Assembly: GCF_024721975.1 (NCBI RefSeq) | Contig: NZ_JANQBB010000001.1 | Span: 496,001-560,000 of the forward strand | Length of the DNA stretch: 64,000 nucleotides | Origin: Paenibacillus endoradicis | GTDB lineage: Bacteria; Bacillota; Bacilli; Paenibacillales; Paenibacillaceae | Reading direction: 5' to 3' | Part shown: piece by piece, positions 36,110-44,896 of the stretch | Numbering within the stretch: the first letter of the stretch is position 1 | Layout: the number at the start of each line of letters is the position of its first letter | Made by a program: the position numbers and the translations under genes | The notes under the pieces: model-generated | Told to the model about the DNA's origin: nothing | The model's database searches: none | What the model saw: the letters and a program-made list of their open reading frames with translations, nothing else

Positions 36110-36276
36110 GTCTATGTGCGTTGGAAACAAGTTGGTTACCATATCGGAGAAGCAGATGGTGCTTCAGTAACAGGCAAACCAATTGTGGACATAGCTAGTG
36201 CGTTTACCGTGTAGATAATAGCAAAACCATAGAATATTGGATCCACATCCACTACGGTGAACCGTATCATAATTAG
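36110..36276 (+). pseudogene. Remnant of a SnoaL-like (ester cyclase-like) gene
   Basis: VYVRWKQVGYHIGEADGAS and VTGKPIVDIASAFTV are followed by a frameshift and then VDNSKTIEYWIHIHYGEPYH before a stop. This fits the C-terminal half of SnoaL/NTF2-like proteins. There is no start codon with a ribosome site. Translated by eye in two frames. Confidence 0.5.
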
Positions 36277-36478
36277 GGGCAAGTTTTTTGGTGAACCTTT
36301 TAAACTCTAACTATTTTATTTCGTAGTGACTATCTTGGAGTAACAATCATTACCACAACTTACGTTCACGAAAAGGGTTCTGGGTTTTAAGTCGCGAATA
36401 TGATGTATGTACTTTATTAACTGATTTGGTGAATCATGATTATAGTGAAATATCATAGAAATGAGTAGGTGAGGCATA

Positions 36479-37279
36479 GTGACTCAGGAAGAAGTGTTAA
36501 AAGGCGGAAATGTTAATCACATTGTCCGTAGGGAAAACACTGTTCTCCGTCCCACAGGTTATTGGAGCCCGTGTGTTCATGAGCTACTTAAGCATCTAGA
36601 GAAGCAAGGCTTTCAGGGAGCACCAAGATTTCTCGGAATCGACGATTCCGATCGTGAAATACTAACCTTCATTTCAGGGGAAGTCCCAGGGAATGATTAC
36701 CCTGAACTTGAACCTTACATGTGGTCGGATGAAATACTTGTAGATTTAGCACGTCTTTTACGTAGTTTTCATGATGCGACTGAAGAATCAACTCTCATGA
36801 CGAAGAGCAAGTGGCAGCTTAGTTATGTCGACGAACGTGAGCACGAAGTGATATGTCATAATGACGCTGCATTGTACAACGTGGTCTTTCAAAAGGGGAT
36901 TCCTGTGGGGCTGATTGATTTTGATATGGCTGGTCCAGGTCCACGTATGTGGGACATTGCTTATTCCCTCTATACATCGGTTCCACTTGCGAGCTTCGAG
37001 CCTGACCATTCTTCGGGAAAAACGGTGAAGTACCAATCGGATCTACACGCAACGGATCGCCATCAACGAATTCATTTGTTTTTTGAATCGTATGGAACTC
37101 CCGTCCCCAATGAACTGTTTCAGTGGATTATTCAACGATTGACTACAATGTGCGATACGTTGAGAAATGGTGCTGCCGAAGGGAATCTTGCCTTTCAAAA
37201 AATGGTTGATGAGGGACACTTGGCTCACTATGAGAGCGAAATTCGATTTGTAGCGGATCATTTCAATGATTGGATATAG
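36479..37279 (+). CDS. APH-family (aminoglycoside phosphotransferase-like) kinase
   Basis: 266 residues, GTG start after AGGTGAGG. The catalytic loop VICHNDAALYNVVF (HxD replaced by HND, the usual APH form) and the metal motif GLIDFDMAGPGPRMWDIAY are present. The N-lobe is short. Such genes may modify antibiotics or small alcohol-containing metabolites. No resistance claim can be made from sequence. Confidence 0.85.
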   Translation: MTQEEVLKGGNVNHIVRRENTVLRPTGYWSPCVHELLKHLEKQGFQGAPRFLGIDDSDREILTFISGEVPGNDYPELEPYMWSDEILVDLARLLRSFHDATEESTLMTKSKWQLSYVDEREHEVICHNDAALYNVVFQKGIPVGLIDFDMAGPGPRMWDIAYSLYTSVPLASFEPDHSSGKTVKYQSDLHATDRHQRIHLFFESYGTPVPNELFQWIIQRLTTMCDTLRNGAAEGNLAFQKMVDEGHLAHYESEIRFVADHFNDWI

Positions 37280-37502
37280 AATTATGTGTTATTCAAGTGG
37301 ATTACTATAATTGAAGCATAGCGAGATCCAAGAAAGGGTCATCCCGTAAAGGATGGCCCTAAAACTTGTCGTTCCAGACAGCACGGAGAGCCTTATCATA
37401 AGTGACGATAAAAAAATTGTTATGGAAAGTTGGATAGTGTTGTAGAGATGTGGAATATTGTTATAGAGGTTGTCCCAAAAGTCATAAAATGACGGAGGGA
37501 CA

Positions 37503-38257
37503 TCCTTTTTTTATGAGAAAGCTTGAGAAGACTGTCGAAGCATTAAGAAAGTTAAGCGAAGGGCATACCAAAGTATTAGACAAGCCAAATAATGAGGCTC
37601 CAGACATCAAAGCTGTCATGTACGTAAGCAAAGCAATGAGAACTGAATCAGCGTGCTCCACGATTATTTTGTATGGGGTACGGTGAAGGAGATCAGCAAA
37701 ACGCTGTCCCAGTTTACCGAGGAGCCAGTGATGACCGCCGGATATAGTATTACGACTGCGATCTTCTTTACATACATAGACTGAATACAGCCGAGGAATG
37801 GTGGGAAAGCCGGTTTCCCCAAAGAATGGACTTGTTCGTGCCGGACAGTGACAAACTTTAAATGGCGAAAGTTATTATTACTGTACGCTATATACTACTG
37901 GCGAGGGACATGCACCAAGCATCTCCGCCTGGTCATGGGAAGCTTTGGAGATGGAATCGGCCAGATAAGGAGACGAAAGTAATACACCGGGATCGACGAT
38001 AGCGGAACTCATCAAATGGTTCTATGCCGATTTGCCCTATTGTTGTTTCGGGGATGAGATCAATATCGAAATTGCCCTACGTTTGAATCGGGCGGAATCT
38101 CTAGCATGCAAGTATGGTTGGCGGAAGCAGGGGAGTAGAAGCATCCGCTTTCGGGATCTCTAACCGTCTACAATATTCCGGTTTAATGATCACAGAAACG
38201 GAAATCACGATGGCAGCACTCTTGATGAACACTTGCTACCGCAAATCTGTAGCTTGA
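37503..38257 (+). pseudogene. Decayed coding region, unknown family
   Basis: Coding-like stretches occur in changing frames: MRKLEKTVEALRKLSEGHTK, FCMGYGEGDQQNAVPVYRG, EEWWESRFPQRMDLFVPDSD, TTGEGHAPSISAWSWEALEM, AELIKWFYADLPYCCFGDE, broken by stops and frameshifts. G+C is higher than around it. I do not recognise the parent gene; several small genes may be involved. Just upstream (37470-37500) TGTCCC and GGGACA enclose a hairpin GTCATAAAATGAC, like an IS end or terminator. Confidence 0.5.
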
Positions 38258-38373
38258 TCGTGCAATGTTTAGTCGTTGTCATTGTATGTAGTTGACGGTA
38301 GAAGTTATAATAATCTTGTATGGCTTTTTCAGTCAACTAGCATAATTTCAACACTATTAAATGAGGTGGAACT

Positions 38374-39027
38374 ATTTGTAGTACATTACTAAAAATTCAT
38401 CGGGATGACATTGCTAGAGCGGCTGCTGTTCTGGCAGAAGCATTTGCACAGGATGACCCGCTTTATCAACATATTTTACCTGATGAAACAACAAGACTGC
38501 GCGTACTGAATATATTTTTCCATCGTTATATTGAAATGCTTTATCCTTATTCGGACTTGCTAACGACGTCAGATAACTATGAAGCTGTCGCATTGGTGTT
38601 CCATTCGGAGCGTCAGACGGGAACGTTACTCTCGAACGTTAATTACATGAAACAGATTGGACTAGCGATCATAAAGTCTTTACCGATTTGCAAAATCATT
38701 GGTGTGCGAGGTTTCATTAGAGGACTATCTATTTTATTGAATATGAGTTCCTCATGGTTATCGATGCTCGGGGATCAGAAATATATGCATTTGGATATGC
38801 TTGTCGTGCAGCAACGCTATCGTGGACAAGGTTTCGTCTCAAAGATTATTAAACCATTACTAGACGAGTGCCAAGATAAGAAGTACTTATGTTCGTTAGA
38901 GACACAGACACCGAGTAATATACCAATGTATGAACATTATAAGTTCTGTATGGTTAAAGTTATTCCATTACAGAATAGTTCACTTGAGCAGTATTGTATG
39001 GTGTACACACCTGATGGTGCTCAGTAG
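38374..39027 (+). CDS. GNAT-family N-acetyltransferase
   Basis: About 217 residues. LKIHRDDIARAAAVLAEAF at the start and LDMLVVQQRYRGQGFVSKII (acetyl-CoA site) and LETQTPSNIPMYEHYKF later are GNAT hallmarks. The family N-terminus extends well upstream of the first in-frame ATG (38536), but there is no ATG, GTG or TTG there. An ATT at 38374 lies 4 bases after AGGTGG with TGA upstream, so translation may begin at ATT, or the start codon has been lost. A 163-residue product from 38536 would lack the first strand and helix. Confidence 0.78.
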   Translation: MCSTLLKIHRDDIARAAAVLAEAFAQDDPLYQHILPDETTRLRVLNIFFHRYIEMLYPYSDLLTTSDNYEAVALVFHSERQTGTLLSNVNYMKQIGLAIIKSLPICKIIGVRGFIRGLSILLNMSSSWLSMLGDQKYMHLDMLVVQQRYRGQGFVSKIIKPLLDECQDKKYLCSLETQTPSNIPMYEHYKFCMVKVIPLQNSSLEQYCMVYTPDGAQ

Positions 39028-39090
39028 GGCGATGTGGGACACATGAATCAATAATTCATATATTAATAAGTAATACCGAGTATCATAAAT

Positions 39091-39141
39091 ATGAGGGTAT
39101 CTCAAGAGCTATGCAAATGGCTTAGAGATACCCTCATTTTC
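39091..39141. terminator. Terminator hairpin after the GNAT gene
   Basis: ATGAGGGTATCTC pairs perfectly with GAGATACCCTCAT (13 bp), followed by TTTTC. Loop of 21 bases. Confidence 0.8.
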
Positions 39142-39312
39142 TTTAGAGTGGAAATATAGCTGTGGAGGAAGTGGTGAATTGGAATAGTAATGTAACTGGT
39201 CACACTTTATGAAGAGGATTTATTAGGGTAGTATAGAATAATATTACATATATTTGACGCACATAGAAATAGTAGACGTAACGTACATCCAAAAAAGCTG
39301 GGAGGTTACACA

Positions 39313-39692
39313 ATGAGCAGATTTAGTCATATCGATCTAAGGTGAATTGTTGGCACGAAGTAAGTCTGTTTTATGAAAAATTAATGTATGAACTTGGGTT
39401 TACGAATACATATCATTCGGAGCGATGGAAAGTATTCGCCGCGCAAGGAGATCTTCCTAGCGTTTCATATTTTGCTATAACAGAAGATGCTGAGCATAAG
39501 CCAAGCAGTAACTTAATCGGTTTTTGGGGAAATGATCGTTCAGAGGTAGATCATATTGCGGAAGTTGTAAAACAATATGGAGGAACTATTAACAGCGGCC
39601 CCGCGTTATTCCCGATTAGTCCGAGCTATTATGCCGTTTATTTTGAAGACCCTTGCGGCAATAAGTATGAAATGGTGCACAGATTGAATTAA
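39313..39692 (+). pseudogene. VOC/glyoxalase-family gene broken near its start
   Basis: ATG 39313 follows GGGAGGTT and gives MSRFSHIDLR, then TGA. The family sequence goes on in the -1 frame as VNCWHEVSLFYEKLMYELGF to residue ~125, ending DPCGNKYEMVHRLN. One base seems lost at about 39341. A GTG at 39342 could start a 116-residue protein, but it would lack the first strand with the metal His and has no ribosome site. Confidence 0.78.
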
Positions 39693-39731
39693 TATAAGAG
39701 AAAAGAACGTAATAACGAGAACAACCAACAA

Positions 39732-39759
39732 ACGCTCGGTTTCTGAGCGGTTTTTTTTT
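39732..39759 (+). terminator. Terminator after the VOC gene
   Basis: Stem CGCTC/GAGCG with loop GGTTTCT, then TTTTTTTT. The stem is short. Confidence 0.7.
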
Positions 39760-39966
39760 GAGATAAAATAAATTGTATTTTAAGGATTCATTTGGCATCA
39801 CTTACCCATAATCAGAAAAGCCATGCATCTAATTAAATCACTTAGATGGTACGCCACGATTATTTCCCTTTAATTTCCATTCATACTGGACGATAAACCT
39901 TTATAATAAATGTAACTAGACCACTATCAATTAAGCCTACAAAAGTAAAGGTAAGCAGGGGGAACA

Positions 39967-40650
39967 ATGGATAACATTCATTACTTATCACAATTTAATT
40001 TACTTAAAGCGCTAGATACAGATGATCTGATTGAGATGGAACAATTAACTGTAATAACGGTTGTCCCGAAACATACATTTATTCAAACGCCAGAAACGTT
40101 TTCTGAACGGTTATTTTTTGTAAAAAAAGGGAAGGTTCGCTTATACAAAGTGAATGTGGAAGGGAAGCAATTTACATCGGATATTATTAATGAAGGTAAT
40201 GTATTTGGTGAACTAGACATGATCTCATTTGGAACTAGAGAACATTATATTGAAACAATAGAAGAGAGTCATATTTGTCACATTGATTCTAATAGATTTG
40301 AAGAGTTCATTTGTAATCGACCGCGATTTATGTTGTCACTATTGAACGTACTGAGCGAACGTATCAAAAGTATGAGTCGGTTAACCGAGAATCTAGCACT
40401 TGGTAATCTGCATAATAAAATTTTGTTCATTCTTATGAAGCTAGCTGATGAACATGGGGAGAAGAGTGATGATAATTACTGCAAAATAAGTGTTCCGCTT
40501 TCCCATCAAGAAATTGCCAATATGATAGGTGTAAGTAGAGAAACTGTTACGATGGCATTACAGGAACTTGTTAAAGAAGAGCTTATTAAAACAGGTTTTA
40601 AGACGATACATGTAGATCGAGAAAATATTTTAGCAACAAATATAACTTAA
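39967..40650 (+). CDS. Crp/Fnr-family transcriptional regulator
   Basis: 227 residues. A cyclic-nucleotide-binding-like domain (about 10-120; LFFVKKGKVRLYKVN, GNVFGELDMIS) is followed by a HTH (PLSHQEIANMIGVSRETVTM). There is no Fnr-type Cys cluster, so it is not an oxygen-sensing iron-sulfur protein of the classical type. GCAGGGGG precedes ATG. The downstream AlkD-like gene is 117 bases away, with no terminator between. Confidence 0.92.
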   Translation: MDNIHYLSQFNLLKALDTDDLIEMEQLTVITVVPKHTFIQTPETFSERLFFVKKGKVRLYKVNVEGKQFTSDIINEGNVFGELDMISFGTREHYIETIEESHICHIDSNRFEEFICNRPRFMLSLLNVLSERIKSMSRLTENLALGNLHNKILFILMKLADEHGEKSDDNYCKISVPLSHQEIANMIGVSRETVTMALQELVKEELIKTGFKTIHVDRENILATNIT

Positions 40651-40767
40651 GAGTAGTTGATGTAATCTTTTGTAGAGAGTTGTGAAGCACATTACATCTT
40701 ATTTATCGAGAGTACAGTAACATACCAAGGGATAGGTACTTAATAAAACCTTAAATTTGTATGTGAA

Positions 40768-41622
40768 ATGAAGATTTCGATGAATAAACAAAATTTACTT
40801 GTAATCTCGAATGATTTATTAATTAGGAAAGGTGCTCGAAAGATAAGCGAGATTCCAAGTGAAGTGATAGAACTGCTACAGAAAGGGCAATTACAGACAG
40901 TCAATTTGACGGAATGGATTGCTGTTGATCATATGACTCTACTTCAAAATATTGTAGATGAATTAGGGTTAGAAAAGGAGTCGGCAGCCGTTATTCAAAG
41001 GCTGAACAATCTATCCGAAAAGAAAGTGATGAAAATAATACCTGCAATTGCTCGTGAATGGCAAATATTATTAGATAGTAAATCAGAAGTAGATAGTATC
41101 AGACTTTACGCAGCGCTATCTCAACATCTTTCGGATAGTGTCCGCTGTTGGGCTGCTTACATTATAGGTCAGAATCAACGAATGAGCTTACATGATAAAT
41201 TAGTAAATATACGTCCGTTTGCCGCAGATGATCATTTTGGTGTACGCGAGATAGCTTGGATGGCATTAAGGGAGGATACTATTAATAATTTAATAGAAAC
41301 CATTCGCTACTTAGATGATTGGGTGTTTGAAGAGGATGTGAACATTCGAAGATTTGCTATCGAATTGACCCGTCCGCAAGGTGTATGGGCCAAACATATT
41401 ACTGCTCTGAAAGAAAATCCAATGATAGCACTCACGCTTCTTCAATCGGTTAAGTCTGATCCAGCAAAATATGTTCAAGATTCAGTAAGTAATTGGTTGA
41501 ATGATGCTAGCAAGACGAGGCCAGAGTGGGTAAAGCAAATCTGTGAGCAGTGGTTGAAAATCTCGGATACAAAGGAGACAAAGCGGATTGTCACTCGAGC
41601 GCAAAGAAGTATAGTGAAGTGA
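40768..41622 (+). CDS. HEAT-like repeat protein, DNA alkylation repair (AlkC/AlkD) type
   Basis: 284 residues, all helical. Repeats such as SVRCWAAYIIGQNQ, FGVREIAWMALRE and VNIRRFAIELTRPQGVW resemble the HEAT-like repeats of AlkC/AlkD DNA glycosylases, which remove alkylated purines; the VRRF..E.TRP motif is characteristic of this group. No clear ribosome site; ATG 40780 is an alternative start. Substrate and activity are inferred. Confidence 0.72.
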   Translation: MKISMNKQNLLVISNDLLIRKGARKISEIPSEVIELLQKGQLQTVNLTEWIAVDHMTLLQNIVDELGLEKESAAVIQRLNNLSEKKVMKIIPAIAREWQILLDSKSEVDSIRLYAALSQHLSDSVRCWAAYIIGQNQRMSLHDKLVNIRPFAADDHFGVREIAWMALREDTINNLIETIRYLDDWVFEEDVNIRRFAIELTRPQGVWAKHITALKENPMIALTLLQSVKSDPAKYVQDSVSNWLNDASKTRPEWVKQICEQWLKISDTKETKRIVTRAQRSIVK

Positions 41623-41690
41623 ATCGGTAGATAAGGTGCAATATGAAAATTTGAGGGGAAAGAGCTTAGTTTGGAACTCATAAGAAGAAT

Positions 41691-41730
41691 AAACGCCAAG
41701 GAATGAATTTCTGATGACTGGCGTTTTTTT
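41691..41730 (+). terminator. Terminator after the AlkD-like gene
   Basis: AAACGCCA and TGGCGTTT form an 8-bp stem with a 20-base loop, followed by TTTT. The remaining bases to 41977 hold a second inverted repeat (AACAAACAT/ATGTTTGTT, 41825-41859) and no gene. Confidence 0.8.
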
Positions 41731-41977
41731 GATGATTTTTAATGTGAGTTGAGTAAAATTCACTATTTCAACTAGGTAAAAGTATAGTGTTGGTTACTGT
41801 GGCCGACTTAAGAAGTGCGTAATAACAAACATCATTCACGTAGCAATGCATGTTTGTTAAACACTTATATGATTTTATAATGAATTTGCGAATGGAATTA
41901 TATTACTGTTCGCGGATTCTAGTAATTAGAATCCAGGTGTGCGTCATGCAATAATACTTTTTAAGGAGGTTGTTATA

Positions 41978-44062
41978 GTGAAGCGATGGGTTATTTCCGT
42001 TTTTGCAATTCTACTAATCGTTATAGGTTGCTGGATGTTGATGAATGCTCTTGGTAATGAGAGCAATTCTGAAAATCAAGAAAAAGCAGTAGTAACCGAG
42101 GATACCGTTACTACTAATGCAGCAATTATCAATGTTACTGTTAATAACGGACGAGATTTGGTCCAATACTTGACTCCGGCTTATGAAGTCACAGTGACAA
42201 AAGATATTCTGTATGCGAACAAGAAAAACGAGACGGATGTTGAAGAACTGCTTAAATTCGATCTGTATCAGCCAGTCGAAGACAATAATGAGCAACGACC
42301 AATATTTATTTACGTTCACGGTGGAGGCTATACAGGGGGGAATAAATCTGACACAGGTGACTTTTCAACGGAACTGGCGAGTCGAGGATATACCGTACTA
42401 TCCATCGATTATAGGTTGAAAAATAATCCATTTATCAATTTCAATCGCACGCTTACTGACGCTTGCGAGGATATAAGTGATGTAATCCATTGGATCAACG
42501 ACAACGCAGATCGTTACGGTATGGATGCCAGTCATATTGTTATTGGCGGTGATTCGGCCGGAGGTCATCTTTCAATGAACTTTGTCAATCAATATCTAAT
42601 TACAGATCCGTCCACCGTTAAGTCTATTATTGCCATTGTGGATATATATGGCGGTGATCTGACGGTAATCCCGAACAGCGAGCTGCCGCCGGTTCTTATC
42701 ATTCATGGAACAATAGACACAATGGTGCCGTACTATAAAAGTGTTAAAGTGGCCGAGCAATTAAATAGGAAAGGAATTTATTATAATTTTCTCACGATGG
42801 AGGATGTCGGACATGATTACAAAAATGAAAAATACTATAATGAAGTCATTGAGACGACATCACATTTCCTATGGAATGTGATGAATAATAGCGATCTTGC
42901 AAAACTACCTGAAAACTCTGGGATGTCAGTTGCTTCTGGCGATGCCTTTGAAATCAAGTTACCCGAAGACTACAGAAACCGTTTAAAGGAGCAGCTCAAT
43001 ATCTCTTTGCCAGAGGGATGGCTGTTCATTAGCGAAGAAGCCGATGCAGTTCAGATACAAGTCACAGAAGATTTGAAGCGTGGAAATCACTCACTATTCG
43101 TCTCTTCGGATATGGAGGGTGTCTTGGCGAGAGGCTTTGCTGTAAATGTAAATGTAATCGACCCACTGGATGTGCATTATGAGACATTTTATGATGAATC
43201 TAACAAGGCGATAAGCACGCACATGAAAATTACGAATCGATCAACGAATAATTTCAGTGGCTTAGTGGAGGCCGCTTATGAGACAGAACAATTCACCAAA
43301 GGCAATTATACTTCGTCAATTGAAGCTCTGAAACCAGGGGAAAGCATCCAACTTGACATTCCTGAGCTTGCACGAGGAGAGCGCACACTAAAAGCTTTTA
43401 ATGAAGCGGGCACATTATTACAGACTAAGGAGGATTCATTCAACGTACTTCTGTTGCCAAAGTTCAGTCCGTCCGTCCAACTTGACGGTAACTTGTCAGA
43501 GTGGAGTGATCAGGCTCGCTTTGATGTGAAGGATGTTAAAATTGTTGGATGGAGAAGTGGGCAGGATATTAGCGCCACGGGCTATATGTCATGGGACTCG
43601 AACAACCTTTACCTTGCGGTAGAAGTTTTGGATGATAAGCATGCCCAGTCTGCATCAGGTGATGCGATATGGAGTGGGGACAGTATCCAGATCGGTATAG
43701 GCATTGCTAACTCAGATGGTACAGTTCCATCTGAGTCTCATGAAATTGGTGTGGCTCTAGGAGATGATGGAGCTTTATACAAGTGGCGCTGGATGGCCCC
43801 AATGGGATTCGATATGGGTGATGATTTAGAACTTCAGTATGCGGTGGTTCGTACAGATTCCAAAACCAACTACGAAATTGCAATCCCTTGGGGGGAACTG
43901 AGCAACGACACTACAGGGGTGAAGCAAGGAATGAAGCTTAAATTTTCGATGCTTGTCAATGACAATAATGGTGAGAGGCGCAGAGGGTGGCTAGAATACA
44001 ACAGTGGCATAGGCTCTGCCAAGGATATTAATGCCTTTGGGGATATGTATTTGGTCGAATGA
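41978..44062 (+). CDS. Secreted alpha/beta-hydrolase esterase with C-terminal carbohydrate-binding-like domain
   Basis: 694 residues, GTG start set by AAGGAGG. The N-terminus is a membrane anchor (VISVFAILLIVIGC); VIGC could serve as a lipobox. Residues about 85-310 form a BD-FAE/hormone-sensitive-lipase-like esterase: oxyanion hole YVHGGGYTGG, nucleophile elbow GGDSAGGH, Asp in HGTIDTMVP and His in VGHDY. Residues about 500-694 look like a DOMON/CBM9-like beta-sandwich (LDGNLSEWSD, YMSWDSNNLYLAVEV, GDAIWSGDSIQIGIG). It may deacylate plant polysaccharides at the cell surface; inferred. Confidence 0.82.
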   Translation: MKRWVISVFAILLIVIGCWMLMNALGNESNSENQEKAVVTEDTVTTNAAIINVTVNNGRDLVQYLTPAYEVTVTKDILYANKKNETDVEELLKFDLYQPVEDNNEQRPIFIYVHGGGYTGGNKSDTGDFSTELASRGYTVLSIDYRLKNNPFINFNRTLTDACEDISDVIHWINDNADRYGMDASHIVIGGDSAGGHLSMNFVNQYLITDPSTVKSIIAIVDIYGGDLTVIPNSELPPVLIIHGTIDTMVPYYKSVKVAEQLNRKGIYYNFLTMEDVGHDYKNEKYYNEVIETTSHFLWNVMNNSDLAKLPENSGMSVASGDAFEIKLPEDYRNRLKEQLNISLPEGWLFISEEADAVQIQVTEDLKRGNHSLFVSSDMEGVLARGFAVNVNVIDPLDVHYETFYDESNKAISTHMKITNRSTNNFSGLVEAAYETEQFTKGNYTSSIEALKPGESIQLDIPELARGERTLKAFNEAGTLLQTKEDSFNVLLLPKFSPSVQLDGNLSEWSDQARFDVKDVKIVGWRSGQDISATGYMSWDSNNLYLAVEVLDDKHAQSASGDAIWSGDSIQIGIGIANSDGTVPSESHEIGVALGDDGALYKWRWMAPMGFDMGDDLELQYAVVRTDSKTNYEIAIPWGELSNDTTGVKQGMKLKFSMLVNDNNGERRRGWLEYNSGIGSAKDINAFGDMYLVE

Positions 44063-44136
44063 CAGGACTTGAAGGAATTAGATGCTAGATGTACTCTAAA
44101 ACAAATGTGAAGGAATTCAACTTGAACGATCCAACA

Positions 44137-44182
44137 AAAGATGCTTCGAGCCTCACATGGTAGTGAGACTCGAAGCATCTTT
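44137..44182. terminator. Bidirectional terminator between esterase and pgmB
   Basis: AAAGATGCTTCGAG, one mismatch, CTCAC, 6-base loop, GTGAG, one mismatch, then the complement CTCGAAGCATCTTT. It separates the converging genes. Confidence 0.9.
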
Positions 44183-44214
44183 CATTCTAAATCTAACTAA
44201 CTTCTTTTCCAAAG

Positions 44215-44850
44215 TTAGCCTACTAACTCATACAAACCTGCAATAACAAAGTCAGCTTCCTTCAATATATGCTGACTGCCTATGCCAACAACCTTTGAGC
44301 CAGCAGCCTTTCCTGCCTGTACGCCAGCTTCTGCATCTTCAAATACGACGCAGTCTTTTGGATCAAGACCAAGAGAAACGCTTGCCATAACGAATACCTC
44401 AGGGTCTGGTTTGGCTTTAGATACTTTATTACCATCAATGATAGCATCAAAAAGGTCAGCTATTTCTAGCTTATCAAGTATAAACTCTGCATTTTTACTA
44501 GCTGAGCCAAGAGCAATTTTAATTCCTTTGCTTCTCAATTGTTGTAAATAAGTCTTTGCTCCAGGTAAAATTTCTTCTGGCTGAAGCCTCTTAATATATT
44601 CTACGTACTCGTTGTTTTTACTTTCAGCCATTTCATTAAAGACCTGCTGATCTACCTTGACACTACCAATTTCCAGCAGAATACGTAAAGATTCAACACG
44701 GCTAACTCCCTTTAAGCGCTCATTATCTGCCCCTGTAAATTCAAATCCTAATCGACGAGCTAAAGATTGCCAAGCGAGGAAATGGTATTTTGCTGTATCC
44801 ACGATAACGCCATCTAGATCGAAGATGGCACCCTTCATATGTTCCAACAT
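44215..44850 (-). CDS. pgmB: Beta-phosphoglucomutase
   Basis: 211 residues. HAD fold: FDLDGVIVDTAKYHFLAW with the phosphorylated Asp and acid/base Asp, then LGSASKNAEFIL and VFEDAEAGVQAGKAAG. It turns beta-glucose 1-phosphate, the product of GH65 phosphorylases, into glucose 6-phosphate. Its place at the end of a GH65 operon supports the specificity. The start 44850 follows GGAGAG; an ATG at 44838 is the alternative. Confidence 0.94.
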   Translation of the reverse strand: MLEHMKGAIFDLDGVIVDTAKYHFLAWQSLARRLGFEFTGADNERLKGVSRVESLRILLEIGSVKVDQQVFNEMAESKNNEYVEYIKRLQPEEILPGAKTYLQQLRSKGIKIALGSASKNAEFILDKLEIADLFDAIIDGNKVSKAKPDPEVFVMASVSLGLDPKDCVVFEDAEAGVQAGKAAGSKVVGIGSQHILKEADFVIAGLYELVG

Positions 44851-44896
44851 GTCGTTTCTCTCCTTCGGATCATAAATAGTTGCTTGATTGGTTCAA

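Noticed and set aside
36277..36478. Small genes between the SnoaL remnant and the APH gene
   Set aside because: Only short frames with stops and no ribosome site before the GTG at 36479.
39330..39350. Programmed -1 frameshift in the VOC gene
   Set aside because: No slippery heptamer and no following hairpin; family members are not known to use frameshifting. A mutation or sequencing error is simpler.
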